Source: Palaemon carinicauda (taxonomy: Eukaryota > Arthropoda > Malacostraca > Decapoda > Palaemonidae). From it: DNA of 64,000 bases. Below, in pieces: positions 1 through 9,242 of this stretch (position 1 is its first letter; each line of letters begins with the position of its first letter). The translations under genes and the position numbers were made by a program. The stretch is from the NCBI RefSeq assembly GCF_036898095.1, contig NC_090768.1, positions 48,160,234 through 48,224,233 of the forward strand, given 5' to 3'. The notes under the pieces are model-generated. The model was not told where the DNA came from. It did not search any database and worked only from the letters and a program-made list of their open reading frames with translations.

Positions 1-2093
1 CTTGAGAAGTCAGCCTGGGCAGAGGCAGGAACTCCCAAGCCTGGTGCTTCCCCTGTGGCATACCAAACGCAACCTTTCGAAGCGAGCTTCGTTGGAGGGA
101 ACATGAAGGAAGTCTTGCCCAGGTGTTGTTTAGACTGAAGCCACTCCCCTAAGGTCCTTAAGGCCCTCTTGGAGGATCTAGCTAGGACAAGCTTAGTATA
201 GCTCGACTTAGCTTGTTGTACGCCTAGCGAAAACTCAGATGGAGGAGAGCGGGGAACAGCAGAGACGAAGTGGTCAGGGTAAAGCTCCCTGAGTAGAGCC
301 AAGACCTTTCTAAAATCAACAGACAATGGAGAAAGCTTAGACTCCTCCACGTCTGATGAGGGATCAAGATGTGCCTCCTCATCATCCGACACTTCATCAG
401 CAGAAGGTAGCGAAGCAAAAGGACCAGAATGCTGAACCGCAGAGTCAGAACGGGTAGGAACAATAACAGAGGTTTCCTCAACTTGAGGGAAAACCTGAGG
501 TTCAGACTGCATAGGCTGAACAACAGACGGAGCAGAAGGCAGGTGCATGGGTGAAGGAGGTTGACTCCTAGCAAGAGTTGCACCCAAGGCTTGCACAAGT
601 TGAGCGGAGGACGGAGGCGGAGTAGTCCGTTCCTGTTCCTGAGAGATGAGTGGAGCATGAGAAGGTTGAGGCTGCGCAGAACAAGGTAAAGTTCTCGCAA
701 GCTGAGGCTCCTGAGGCGCAAGTCCATGGTGTAGAGGAGCTTGCCTAGATGAGGGTTGAACTCGGTGCAGCGCTGGTTGAGCAGACAGACTCACGGAGGG
801 GAGAGGTTGTTGTACCCCAACCGAGAGTTGCACCACTGGTGGAGCAGCAAGGGGAGGAGGAGGAAGAGTGTAACTCTCCTGATCCCAAAGCAAGGGTTGC
901 CTTAAAGAAGGCTGAGGCTGAACAACACTGTGAACAGCAAACTCCGAAAGAGGTTCAACATCGTACGCCTGGCAGATGGTGCTGCGACCAGGCGGAGCAG
1001 GTGCAGGCTGGGCGAGCACAGGCGGAGCAGGTGCAGGCTGGGCGAGCACAGGCGGAGCGAGAACAGGTGGAGGGAGTGTAGGCGGTGCAACACTCTCAGC
1101 CCGACACTCACGCATCAAGTCCGAAAGCTGAACTTGCATGGACTGAAGCAGGGTCCACTTGGGGTCGGCAGAAACGATAACAGACTGAGGTAAAGTCACA
1201 GTCGGGGTCTGTATAGGCAGAACCTTACTCCTCTTGGGCGGAGTACAGTCGACCGATGACAGAGGCGAGTCGGAGCTGAGCCAATGACTACAACCTGGCT
1301 GAGCACTCGCTGACTGAACTCTACGTTTAAGCGGTCTCGAGACCTGAGACCAACGTTTCTTCCCTGCATGAAGATCAGCGGACGAGAAGACGGGCTAAAT
1401 CGTCTGCAGGTGGGAGTGACGGTCTAAGGAAGACACGCCCGCAACCACCGAGGATAATTCTGTGCGCCTAACAAGGCCTGTCGAACCCTTAAGCCCTTCG
1501 ACATTGCTTCTCCCTTGGGCATGGGAGCTTGCAAGAGGTCCCGGACTGGGAGGACGACTGGCTCGCACAGAAAAATCCTCACGCACCACACTGGCACCAC
1601 TAGCACTTGGCACTGCACAGACACTAGCACTCGTCACAGCACTGGCACTATTTCCACCCACTGCACTCTTGACCTTCAGTTCTTTAACCTCGGCCATCAG
1701 GGACTTATGGTCACTTACCACTGATTCTACTTTATCTCCTAAAGCCTGAATAGCACGCAAAACAGTTGACATATCAGGCGGAGGGCACACAGTAGGTTCG
1801 GGGGTAGCCACTACAGGGGTAGGAAAAGGTAGGGGATCATGAGGTGAGGAAAACATAGAAGAGTGAGAAGAACTTCTCCTAACTCTAGTTCTCTCTAACT
1901 TGGATGAATATTTTAAAAGACGTACAAAATCCAATTCCGAAAGTCCGGCGCACTCCTCACACCGATTTTCTAATAGACAGGGCCTGTCCCTACAGTCAGA
2001 ACAAGCGGTGTGAGGATCTACCGAGACCTTCGGAATACGCCTATTGCAAGACCTACATCGTCTATGGGAGGGAGCTTGCGAAACGTCAGACAT
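1..2093 (-). pseudogene. Gag-like ORF of DIRS copy A, interrupted
   Basis: The frame opens at ATG 2093 with a Cys-rich head (C-x2-C near residue 13, then C-x2-C-x4-C-x5-C-x2-C) and a Ser/Pro-rich middle, as in the intact copy B Gag. It stops after 232 codons near 1395. There copy B has GAG (Glu) and copy A has TAG, and downstream sequence still encodes recognisable Gag residues, so this is a nonsense change rather than a natural end. Further downstream, at about 1001-1063, a 30-base unit (caggtgcaggctgggcgagc and following bases) is directly duplicated; copy B lacks it. The Gag role (particle or nucleic-acid binding) is assigned by position and composition. Confidence 0.75.
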
Positions 2094-2477
2094 CTTGTTT
2101 CAAAGAGTAAGTCAAAGGGTGATCCAAAAACAAGCAAAAATTCATTAACCGTTAATCAGTATTTATATAAAAGCTAACTAGCTAATATAAAAAGGATTCC
2201 AGTATGCGACAGCCGTTAATCTAAGAGAATACTTCACCAAATATCCATGAATAAACTCGAAGACCATGAGCGTATCCCAGAACGTCTAGCCGGAAGCACG
2301 ACAGAGGAATAATTGAGGAGGTGTCAACAACAAATGATTGAGTACCTGGCCACAGGTGGCGCTGGTAAGTACACCCCCTTCTAGTATTGTGATAGCTGGC
2401 GTATCCCTCCATAGAATTCTGTCGGGCAACGGAGTTGACAGCTACATGATTATCGGGTAAGTTTAATATTGAAAAAT
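1..2477 (-). mobile_element. DIRS-like retrotransposon copy A, 5' part only
   Basis: The transcription-sense 5' end of a DIRS-like element, cut by the window edge. It holds the gag reading frame (2093 down to 1), an untranslated leader of about 380 bases (2094-2440), and the right terminal inverted repeat ending in gaaaaat at 2477. Leader and gag match copy B closely along their length; position 1 corresponds to about 6490 in copy B. The rest of the element lies beyond the left edge. It abuts copy B with only AAC between them. Confidence 0.8.
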
Positions 2478-2519
2478 AACATTTTTCAATATTAAACTTA
2501 CCCGATAATCATGTAGCTG
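2439..2519. repeat. Perfect palindrome at the junction of copies A and B
   Basis: The right terminus of A (2439-2477) and the left terminus of B (2481-2519) are exact reverse complements, 39 bases per arm, separated only by AAC (2478-2480). The arms contain cttacccgataatcatg and its complement. Such a structure can extrude as a cruciform and may be hard to sequence or clone. Confidence 0.93.
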
Positions 2520-2921
2520 ATTCACACCCAGGGGGGTGGGTGAAAACCAATGTACAAGATTAAAGGATAGCTAAGTATCCCATATTTCATATAACAGTTA
2601 TCTCAAATAACAATGAAATAATAAGTACTGTACCTGGTAAGGAAGTCGACTTGAACCGTTACTCTGCCTCTTTTTTAAGTTCGTCTTCCTTACTGAGCGC
2701 AGCGTTCCTCTTGGAGGCTGAATCAACTCAAAGGTGCTAAAGTATATAGGGCTGCAACCCCTACTAAAGGACCTCTACACAACCTCTAACCCAGGCGCTT
2801 CTCAAGAATGAATTGACCACCCGCCAAATCAAAAGGATGCGGAAGGCTTCTTAGCCTACCGTAACAACCATAAAAACAACAATAAAAGCATTCAAGAGAA
2901 AGGTTAAAAAAGGTTATGGGA

Positions 2922-5789
2922 TTAAGGGAATGTAGTGGCTGAGCCCTCACCTACTACTGCACTCGCTGCTACGAATGGTCCCAGGGTGTAGCAGTTCTCG
3001 TAAAGAGACTGGACATCTTTAAGATAAAATGATGCAAACACTGACTTGCTCCTCCAATAGGTTGCATCCATTATGCTCTGCAGAGAACGGTTTTTATTAA
3101 AGGCCATCGAAGTAGCTACGGCTCTTACTTCGTGGGTCCTTACCTTCAGCAAAGCAAGGTCTTCCTCCTTTAAGTGAGAATGGGCTTCTCTAATCAGAAG
3201 CCTTATATAATACGAAACCCCGTTCTTGGACATGGGCCTCGAAGGTTTCTTGATGGCACACCATAAGGCTTCTGACTGTCCTCGAATAGGTTTTGACCTA
3301 TTAAGATAATATTTGAGAGCTCTGACAGGGCAAAGAACTCTCTCTAGCTCGTTACCTACCATGTTGGAGAGGCTAGGTATTTCAAACGATCTAGGCCAAG
3401 GACGCGAAGGAAGTTCATTCTTAGCTAAGAATCCGAGCTGTAAAGAACATGTTGCAGATTCGGTCGTGAAACCAATGTTCTTGCTGAAGGCATGAACCTC
3501 ACTGACTCTTTTAGCTGTTGCAAGGCAGACGAGAAAAAGAGTCTTGAGGGTAAGGTCCTTGAAGGAAGCTGACTGGAGAGGTTCGAACCTAGGTGACATA
3601 AGGAACCTTAAGACTACGTCTAGGTTCCAGCCTGGAGTGGGTAGACGACGTTCTTTAGAAGTCTCAAAAGACTTAAGGATGTCTTGAAGGTCCTTGTTGG
3701 AAGAAAGGTTCAAACCTCTGTGGCGGAGAACTGAAGCCAACATACTCCTGTACCCTTTAATCGTAGGGGCTGAAAGGGATCTCTCATTCCTAAGATGTAA
3801 TAGGAAGTCAGCTATTTGGGTCACAGAGGTATTGGTAGAGGATACTGCATTGGCTCTACACCAGCTCCGGAAGACTTCCCACTTAGATTGGTAGACTCTA
3901 CGAGTGGAAACCCTTCTTGCTCTGGCAATCGCACTGGCTGCCTTCTTCGAAAAGCCTCTAGCTCTAGCGAATCTTTCGACAGTCTGAAGGCAGTCAGCCG
4001 AAGAGCGTGGAGGTTTGGGTGCAACCTGTCTACGTGAGGTTGACGTAGAAGGTCCACTCTTAGAGGGAGAGTCCTGGGGACGTCGACCAGCCATTGAAGT
4101 ACCTCTGTGAACCATTCTCTTGCAGGCCAAAGGGGAGCAACCAGCGTCAGCCGTGTCCCTTCGTGCGAGATGAACTTCTGAAGGACTTTGTTTATTATCT
4201 TGAACGGTGGAAATGCGTAAAGGTCGAGATGGGACCAGTTCAGCAGAAAAGCATCCACATGAACTGCTGCTGGGTCTGGAACTGGGGAACAGTACAACGG
4301 AAGTCTCTTGGTCATGGAGGTGGCAAACAGATCTATGGTAGGCTGACCCCACAAGGTCCAAAGTCTGTTGCACACACTCTTGTGGAGGGTCCATTCCGTG
4401 GGAATGACCTGATCCCTTCTGCTTAGGCGATCTGCTGAGACGTTCATGTTGCCCTGAATGAACCTCGTGACTAAAGTGAGGTTTTGACTTCTTGACCAAA
4501 TGAGGAGGTCCCTTGCGATCTCGTATAGGCTCCTCGAATGGGTCCCTCCTTGCTTGGAGATGTAAGCCAAGGCTGTGGTGTTGTCGGAGTTCACCTCCAC
4601 CACCTTGCCTAGCAAGAGGGACTTGAAGTTCAACAGGGCTAAATGAACTGCTAGTAGCTCCTTGCAGTTGATGTGGAGCGTTCCCTGTTCCTCGTTCCAC
4701 GTTCCCGAGCACTCCTGTCCGTTCAAGGTCGCGCCCCAGCCCGAGTCCGATGCATCTGAGAAGAGATGAAGATTGGGGGTCTGAATAGCCAACGATAGGC
4801 CCTCCCTGAGAAGGAGATTGGTCTTCCACCACAAGAGAGTGGTCTTCATCTCTTTGGTGACTGGGATAGAGACTGCTTCGAGAGTCAAACCCTTGTCCCA
4901 ATGAGCTGCAAGATGGAATTGAAGAGGGCGGAGGTGGAGTCTCCCTAGCTCTACGAACAGGGCCAGCGATGAAAGGGTCCCTGTGAGACTCATCCACTGT
5001 CTCACCGAGCAACTGCTCCTCTTCAGCATGCTCATGATGCAATCTAGGGCTTGGCTTATCCTTGGGGCCGATGGAAAAGCCCGAAAATCCTGACTCCGAA
5101 TCTCCATTCCCAGGTACACAATGGATTGGGAGGGAATGAACTGAGACTTTTCTAGGTTGACTAACAGACCCAGTTCTTTGATTAAGTCCAAAGTCCAGTT
5201 GAGACTCTCCAGACAGCGACGACTCGTGGAGGCTCTCAACAGCCAGTCGTCCAAGTAAAGGGAGGCTCTGATGTCCGATAAGTGGAGGAATTTTGCTATA
5301 TTCCTCATCAGATGCGTAAACACCATAGGAGCTGTGCTTAGGCCAAAACACAGGGCTTGGAATTGGTAGACAACCTTTCCAAAAACGAATCTCAGGAAAG
5401 GTTGGGAGTCTGGATGAATAGGAACGTGAAAGTAGGCATCTTTCAGGTCCAACGAGACCATCCAGTCCTCCTGCCTGACCGCTGCTAGGACCGACTTCGT
5501 CGTCTCCATCGTGAACGTCTGCTTGGTGACATACGCATTGAGCGCGCTGACGTCCAGCACCGGTCTCCAACCTCCTGTCTTCTTGGCCACCAGAAAGAGA
5601 CGGTTGTAGAAGCCCGGGGATTGATGGTCCCGGACTATAACCACTGCCTTCTTCTGTAAAAGAAGCGACACCTCCTGGTGCAACGCTAGCCTCTTGTCCT
5701 TTTCTTTGTAGTTGGGAGAGAGGTTGATGGGAGATGTGGTCAGAGGGGGTTTGCGGCAGAATGGTATCCTGTAACCCTCCCTCAGCCAA
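2922..5789 (-). CDS. DIRS tyrosine recombinase (YR) ORF
   Basis: This recombinase would insert the double-stranded circular DNA copy of the element by strand exchange. The recognisable part is roughly the last 340 residues. It has an N-terminal core-binding segment (VYQSKWEVFRSW, then SAPTIKGYRSML) and a catalytic domain with Arg in TAKRVSEVHAF, H-x2-R in RTHEVRAVATS (about residue 888), Trp in DATYWRSKS and the nucleophile Tyr in FASFYL (about residue 918), giving the R-H-R-W-Y signature. The first ~600 codons overlap the RT gene in another frame and show no domain I recognise. The listed start at 5789 is TTG; the frame is open upstream to the gag stop TGA at 5880-5882, so the true start is unknown. 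It may be made by readthrough, splicing or internal initiation. Confidence 0.87.
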   Translation of the reverse strand: MAEGGLQDTILPQTPSDHISHQPLSQLQRKGQEASVAPGGVASFTEEGSGYSPGPSIPGLLQPSLSGGQEDRRLETGAGRQRAQCVCHQADVHDGDDEVGPSSGQAGGLDGLVGPERCLLSRSYSSRLPTFPEIRFWKGCLPIPSPVFWPKHSSYGVYASDEEYSKIPPLIGHQSLPLLGRLAVESLHESSLSGESQLDFGLNQRTGSVSQPRKVSVHSLPIHCVPGNGDSESGFSGFSIGPKDKPSPRLHHEHAEEEQLLGETVDESHRDPFIAGPVRRARETPPPPSSIPSCSSLGQGFDSRSSLYPSHQRDEDHSLVVEDQSPSQGGPIVGYSDPQSSSLLRCIGLGLGRDLERTGVLGNVERGTGNAPHQLQGATSSSFSPVELQVPLARQGGGGELRQHHSLGLHLQARRDPFEEPIRDRKGPPHLVKKSKPHFSHEVHSGQHERLSRSPKQKGSGHSHGMDPPQECVQQTLDLVGSAYHRSVCHLHDQETSVVLFPSSRPSSSSCGCFSAELVPSRPLRISTVQDNKQSPSEVHLARRDTADAGCSPLACKRMVHRGTSMAGRRPQDSPSKSGPSTSTSRRQVAPKPPRSSADCLQTVERFARARGFSKKAASAIARARRVSTRRVYQSKWEVFRSWCRANAVSSTNTSVTQIADFLLHLRNERSLSAPTIKGYRSMLASVLRHRGLNLSSNKDLQDILKSFETSKERRLPTPGWNLDVVLRFLMSPRFEPLQSASFKDLTLKTLFLVCLATAKRVSEVHAFSKNIGFTTESATCSLQLGFLAKNELPSRPWPRSFEIPSLSNMVGNELERVLCPVRALKYYLNRSKPIRGQSEALWCAIKKPSRPMSKNGVSYYIRLLIREAHSHLKEEDLALLKVRTHEVRAVATSMAFNKNRSLQSIMDATYWRSKSVFASFYLKDVQSLYENCYTLGPFVAASAVVGEGSATTFP

Positions 5790-6082
5790 CTGACAGACTG
5801 GGCGTCTGCACCTCTCTTTTCCCAGGCTTGCCAGAAGATCTTGAGTCTGGCTCCTACTGCTGTCTGGAGATGAGGAGAGTCAGTTTTTTCCTTTAGAAGC
5901 CTTGGAACCTTTCCTAGACTTGCTCCTGGAAGAGTCTGGACGGGAGCTTCCTCGGCTGGGGGCTCTACCACGAAAGGGCGGAATGAACCTCGTAGCAGGA
6001 GTATCAGCCACTGGGGTGCGATAAGTCCTGGGGACTGAGGTAGCAACCTTAGTCTTACGAGCCGATGAGGCCACAAGATCAT
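3821..6082 (-). CDS. DIRS reverse transcriptase / RNase H
   Basis: A protein of 753 residues that copies the element RNA into DNA. The RT domain (about residues 120-330) shows a fingers region (FYNRLFLVAKKTGGWRPVLD), motif A with catalytic Asp (VSLDLKDAYFHVPIHP), motif B (QALCFGLSTAPMVF) and the catalytic YLDD box near residue 279. RNase H follows with Asp in LFSDASDSGW (about 442), Glu in CKELLAVHLA, Asp in VNSDNTTALAY (about 501) and Asp in NVSADRLSR. After it comes the DIRS-typical segment IDLFATSMTKRLPLY (about 585). It starts at ATG 6082, inside the end of gag and in the +1 frame relative to it, with 203 bases of overlap. All catalytic residues are present and there is no internal stop. 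Confidence 0.93.
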   Translation of the reverse strand: MILWPHRLVRLRLLPQSPGLIAPQWLILLLRGSFRPFVVEPPAEEAPVQTLPGASLGKVPRLLKEKTDSPHLQTAVGARLKIFWQAWEKRGADAQSVSWLREGYRIPFCRKPPLTTSPINLSPNYKEKDKRLALHQEVSLLLQKKAVVIVRDHQSPGFYNRLFLVAKKTGGWRPVLDVSALNAYVTKQTFTMETTKSVLAAVRQEDWMVSLDLKDAYFHVPIHPDSQPFLRFVFGKVVYQFQALCFGLSTAPMVFTHLMRNIAKFLHLSDIRASLYLDDWLLRASTSRRCLESLNWTLDLIKELGLLVNLEKSQFIPSQSIVYLGMEIRSQDFRAFPSAPRISQALDCIMSMLKRSSCSVRQWMSLTGTLSSLALFVELGRLHLRPLQFHLAAHWDKGLTLEAVSIPVTKEMKTTLLWWKTNLLLREGLSLAIQTPNLHLFSDASDSGWGATLNGQECSGTWNEEQGTLHINCKELLAVHLALLNFKSLLLGKVVEVNSDNTTALAYISKQGGTHSRSLYEIARDLLIWSRSQNLTLVTRFIQGNMNVSADRLSRRDQVIPTEWTLHKSVCNRLWTLWGQPTIDLFATSMTKRLPLYCSPVPDPAAVHVDAFLLNWSHLDLYAFPPFKIINKVLQKFISHEGTRLTLVAPLWPAREWFTEVLQWLVDVPRTLPLRVDLLRQPHVDRLHPNLHALRLTAFRLSKDSLELEAFRRRQPVRLPEQEGFPLVESTNLSGKSSGAGVEPMQYPLPIPL

Positions 6083-8570
6083 GGGTGTCCTTTTGTATCA
6101 GGGCAGCAGACAAGTCCTTAACAAGCTCTTCGGGAAAAAGGAACTTCGAGAGCGGAGCGAAAAGGAGTTGAGACCTTTGACAAGGTGTGATGCTGGAGGA
6201 AAGGAAGGTACAAAGCTGCTCCCTTTTCTTAAGAACCCCTGACACAAACATCGATGCAAGCTCGCCAGATCCATCCCTAATGGCCTTATCCATGCAGGAC
6301 ATTAAGAACATGGCAGAATCCTTGTCCGCAGGGGAGGTCTTCTTGCTGAGGGCCCCCAGGCACCAGTCTAGGAAGTTGAACATCTCAAATGCTCTAAAAA
6401 CACCCTTCAGGAAGTGATCAAGGTCTGAGAAGGTCCAGCAAACCTTAGAGCGCCTCATTGCTGTTCTACGAGGAGAGTCTACCAGACTTGAGAAGTCAGC
6501 CTGGGCAGAGGCAGGTACTCCCAAGCCTGGTTCCTCTCCTGTGGCATACCAAACGCCCGCTTTAGAAGTGAGCTTAGTCGGAGGAAACATAAACGAAGTC
6601 TTTCCAAGTTGTTGCTTAGACTGCAACCACTCCCCTAAAATCCTTAACGCTCTCTTAGAGGACCTTGCTAAGACGAGCTTAGTATAAGTAGACTTAGCTG
6701 GCTGCATGCCCAGCGAAAACTCAGATGGCGGAGAGCGGGGGATAGCAGAGACAAAGTGGTCTGGGTATACCTCTCTAAAAAGAGCCAAGACCTTACGAAA
6801 GTCAATAGGAGGCGGAGAAGACTTGGATTCATCCACGTCTGATGAGGGATCCAGGTGTGCAGCCTCATCATCAGAAACCTCATCACCAGAGTGTAGCAAA
6901 GAGATAGGTAAGGTATGCTGAACAGCAGAATCAGCACGAGCTGGAACAACAATACTTGTGGTTTCTTCCTCAAGACTCTGTTGAGGGAGCACCTGAGGCT
7001 CAGGCTGCAAAGGCTGATCAAAAGAAGTAGCAGAAGGTAGGCACATGGCTGGAGGCGGCTGACTCCTGGCATGAGTGTCTGAACTCAAGAGTTGCGCTTG
7101 CTGTGTGGTTGGTGGATGCGCAGTAGCAGGTTCCTGAGGAACGAGTTGAGGTTCCTGAGGTGTGAGCTGTGAGAGATGAGGTAGTGGCTGCGCAGAACGC
7201 AGTAATTGTCTCGCGAGTTGAGGTTCCTGAGGCGCAAGGCTAAGGTGTTGAGGTGCTTGCCTTGAGGAGGGTTGAGCTCGCTGCAGCGAGAGCTGAGGAG
7301 TCTGACTCATGGATGGGAGAGGTTGTTGTACCTCAAGAGTGTGTTGCCTCACTGGTGGAACTGCAAGTGGAAGCGGAGGAAGTAAGGTATAAGCTTCCTG
7401 TTCCCATTGCTGAGGTTGCCTTAAGGAAGGCGGAGGGAGCTGCACACCACTGGAAACAGTCAACTCAGAGCGTGGTAAGGTATCCTGAGGAGCCTCAACA
7501 TCGTACGCCTGGCAGGCAGTACTGCGGTTAGGCGGAGCGATCGCAGGAGGAGGTGTAACCTTCTCAGCCTGACACTCATGCATCAAGACCGCAAGTTGTG
7601 ACTGCATGGACTGCAGTAGAGTCAACTTGGGGTCGGCAGACACTAAGGTCTGCTGAGGTAAAGCCTTAACAGCAGAGGTCTGTTGCGGCAGCACCTTACT
7701 CCTCTTAGGAGGAGTGCATTCAACTGATGACTGCGGCGAGTCAGAGCTGATCCAATGACTGCAGCCAGGTTGAGCTCTTGAGGTCTGGACTCTGCGTTTC
7801 AGTGGTCTTGAGACCTGAGTCCAACGTTTCTTCCCTGACAATTCTTCAGCAGACGAGTAAAAGACGGGCTCAATCGTCTGCAGGTGGGAGTGACGGTCTC
7901 TGGAAGACACGCCCGCAACCACCGAGGATACTTCTGTGCGCCGATCAAGGCCTGCCGAACCCTTTTGCCCTTCGACATTGCTTCTCCCCTGGGCTTGGGA
8001 GCTTGCAAGAGGTCCCGGACTGGGAGGACGACTGGCACGCACAGAAGTACCCTCACGCACCACACTGACACTGACACTAGCACTTGGCACTGCACTGACA
8101 CTAGCACTTGTCACAGCACTGGCACTAATACCACCCACTGCACTCTTGACCTTAAGTTCCTTGACTTCGGCCATAAGAGACTTATGATCACTAACCACTG
8201 ACTCTACTTTGTCACCTAAAGCCTGAATGGCACGCAAAACAACAGACATATCAGGTTGAGGGCAAATAGTAGGTTCGGGGGTAGCCACTACAGGGGGAGG
8301 AAAAGGTAGGGGATCATGAGGTGAGGAAAAAAGTGAAGAGCGAGAAGAACTCCTCCTAACTCTCTCTCTCTCTAACTTGGTTGAATACTTAAGAAATCGG
8401 ACAAAATCAAGTTCCGAAAGTCCGGCGCATTCCTCACATCGATCTTCTAACTGACAGGGCCTTTCCCTACAGTCAGAACAAGCGGTGTGAGGATCTACCG
8501 AGGCCTTCGGAATACGCCTATTACAAGACCTACATCGTCTATGGGGTGGGGCTTGTGAAATGTCAGACAT
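5880..8570 (-). CDS. Gag-like protein of DIRS copy B
   Basis: First ORF of the element, 896 residues, with ATG at 8570 following a leader of about 380 bases. Residues 10-52 are Cys-rich (CRSC, then DPHTACSDCRERPC and CEEC), with spacing C-x2-C-x4-C-x5-C-x2-C that suggests a metal-binding fold. The middle (about 90-560) is low complexity, rich in Ser, Pro and Gln. A more conserved globular part follows (about 590-830), and the C-terminus is strongly basic (RGRAPSRGSSRPDSSRSKSR), suiting RNA binding. It ends AAA GGA AAA AAC TGA. Function is inferred from position, as DIRS Gag proteins are poorly conserved. Copies A and C carry broken versions. Confidence 0.85.
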   Translation of the reverse strand: MSDISQAPPHRRCRSCNRRIPKASVDPHTACSDCRERPCQLEDRCEECAGLSELDFVRFLKYSTKLERERVRRSSSRSSLFSSPHDPLPFPPPVVATPEPTICPQPDMSVVLRAIQALGDKVESVVSDHKSLMAEVKELKVKSAVGGISASAVTSASVSAVPSASVSVSVVREGTSVRASRPPSPGPLASSQAQGRSNVEGQKGSAGLDRRTEVSSVVAGVSSRDRHSHLQTIEPVFYSSAEELSGKKRWTQVSRPLKRRVQTSRAQPGCSHWISSDSPQSSVECTPPKRSKVLPQQTSAVKALPQQTLVSADPKLTLLQSMQSQLAVLMHECQAEKVTPPPAIAPPNRSTACQAYDVEAPQDTLPRSELTVSSGVQLPPPSLRQPQQWEQEAYTLLPPLPLAVPPVRQHTLEVQQPLPSMSQTPQLSLQRAQPSSRQAPQHLSLAPQEPQLARQLLRSAQPLPHLSQLTPQEPQLVPQEPATAHPPTTQQAQLLSSDTHARSQPPPAMCLPSATSFDQPLQPEPQVLPQQSLEEETTSIVVPARADSAVQHTLPISLLHSGDEVSDDEAAHLDPSSDVDESKSSPPPIDFRKVLALFREVYPDHFVSAIPRSPPSEFSLGMQPAKSTYTKLVLARSSKRALRILGEWLQSKQQLGKTSFMFPPTKLTSKAGVWYATGEEPGLGVPASAQADFSSLVDSPRRTAMRRSKVCWTFSDLDHFLKGVFRAFEMFNFLDWCLGALSKKTSPADKDSAMFLMSCMDKAIRDGSGELASMFVSGVLKKREQLCTFLSSSITPCQRSQLLFAPLSKFLFPEELVKDLSAALIQKDTHDLVASSARKTKVATSVPRTYRTPVADTPATRFIPPFRGRAPSRGSSRPDSSRSKSRKGSKASKGKN

Positions 8571-8954
8571 CTTGAATCAAAAGAGTTAGCCAAGTGGGGA
8601 TTCCAAATCAAGCAAAAGATCGTTAACCGTTAATCAGGACTAAATAATAGCTATCTAAGCTAATATAGAAGTTTTCCAGTAAAGCGACAGCCGAAATCTG
8701 AGAGAAATACTTCACCAAAAGCCGTGAAAATACTCCAAGATCATAGGCGTATCCCAGAACGTCTTGCCGGAAGCACGACAGAGGAAAAATTGAGGAGGTG
8801 TCAACAAGAAGTACTATAGTACCTGGCCACAGGTGGCGCTGATGAGTACACCCCCTTCTAGTATTGTGATAGCTGGCGTATCCCTCCATAGAATTCTGTC
8901 GGGCAACGGAGTTGACAGCTACATGATTATCGGGTAAGTTTAATATTGAAAAAT
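8571..8954 (-). repeat. Leader and right terminal inverted repeat of DIRS copy B
   Basis: Untranslated 5' region in transcription sense, closely matching copy A 2094-2477. It holds conserved blocks shared with M1 and, more distantly, with the C leader (tacctggccacaggtggcgc; gaattctgtcgggcaacgga) before the terminal repeat 8916-8954. The promoter of the element should lie here, but no clear core-promoter motif was picked out. Confidence 0.7.
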
Positions 8955-8957
8955 GTT

Positions 8958-9239
8958 ATTTTCATTAGTAAAATAAATTTTTGAATATACTTACCCGATA
9001 ATCATGATTTAATTGACCCACCCTTCCTCCCCATAGAACCAGTGGACCGAGGAAAAATTGAGGTGGTGTCAACAAGAAGTACTGCAGTACCTGGCCACAG
9101 GTGGCACTTGTGAGTACACCCCCCTCTTGTATAGCGATCGCTGGCGTATCCCTTCCGTAGAATTCTGTCGGGCAACGGAGTTGACAGCTACATGATTATC
9201 GGGTAAGTATATTCAAAAATTTATTTTACTAATGAAAAT
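8958..9239 (-). mobile_element. Short non-autonomous DIRS-related element M1
   Basis: A 282-base element with perfect inverted ends of about 49 bases (attttcattagtaaaataaa inward to cttacccgataatcatg). Its right half is a copy of the A/B-type leader (ggtgtcaacaagaagtactg; gaattctgtcgggcaacgga). Its left half (cccacccttcctccccatag) is shared with M2 and not with A or B. No ORF. It is separated from B by GTT (8955-8957) and from M2 by AAC (9240-9242). Probably mobilised by enzymes of a full-length element. Confidence 0.85.
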
Positions 9240-9242
9240 AAC

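Larger units (their letters stand above)
2481..8954 (-). mobile_element. DIRS-like tyrosine-recombinase retrotransposon copy B, nearly intact
   Basis: An element of about 6.5 kb bounded by perfect 39-base terminal inverted repeats (atttttcaatattaaactt at the left; its complement at the right). Genes run on the minus strand in the order gag (8570-5880), RT/RNase H (6082-3821), tyrosine recombinase (ending 2922), with heavily overlapping ORFs. Inverted termini plus RT plus a tyrosine recombinase in place of a DDE integrase define the DIRS order; LTR elements have direct repeats and DDE integrases. No methyltransferase domain was recognised. The leader (8571-8916) and the region after the recombinase (2520-2921) are untranslated. 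All three frames are open, so this copy could be recently active. Confidence 0.92.

Noticed and set aside
224..1193. Plus- and minus-strand ORFs overlapping the copy A gag in other frames
   Set aside because: They are shadows of a repetitive Gln/Pro-rich gag; no domain, and equivalents in copies B and C are not conserved.
5880..5892. A canonical -1 slippery heptamer, AAAAAAC, in the gag frame directly before the gag stop
   Set aside because: The RT ORF is in the +1 frame relative to gag, and the recombinase is in the gag frame itself, so a -1 shift would reach neither. Probably chance in a Lys-rich C-terminus.
2481..8954. Copy B as an LTR retrotransposon or a Ngaro/PAT element
   Set aside because: Ends are inverted rather than direct, no DDE integrase or aspartic protease is visible, and no split direct repeats were found; overlapping RT and YR frames fit DIRS.
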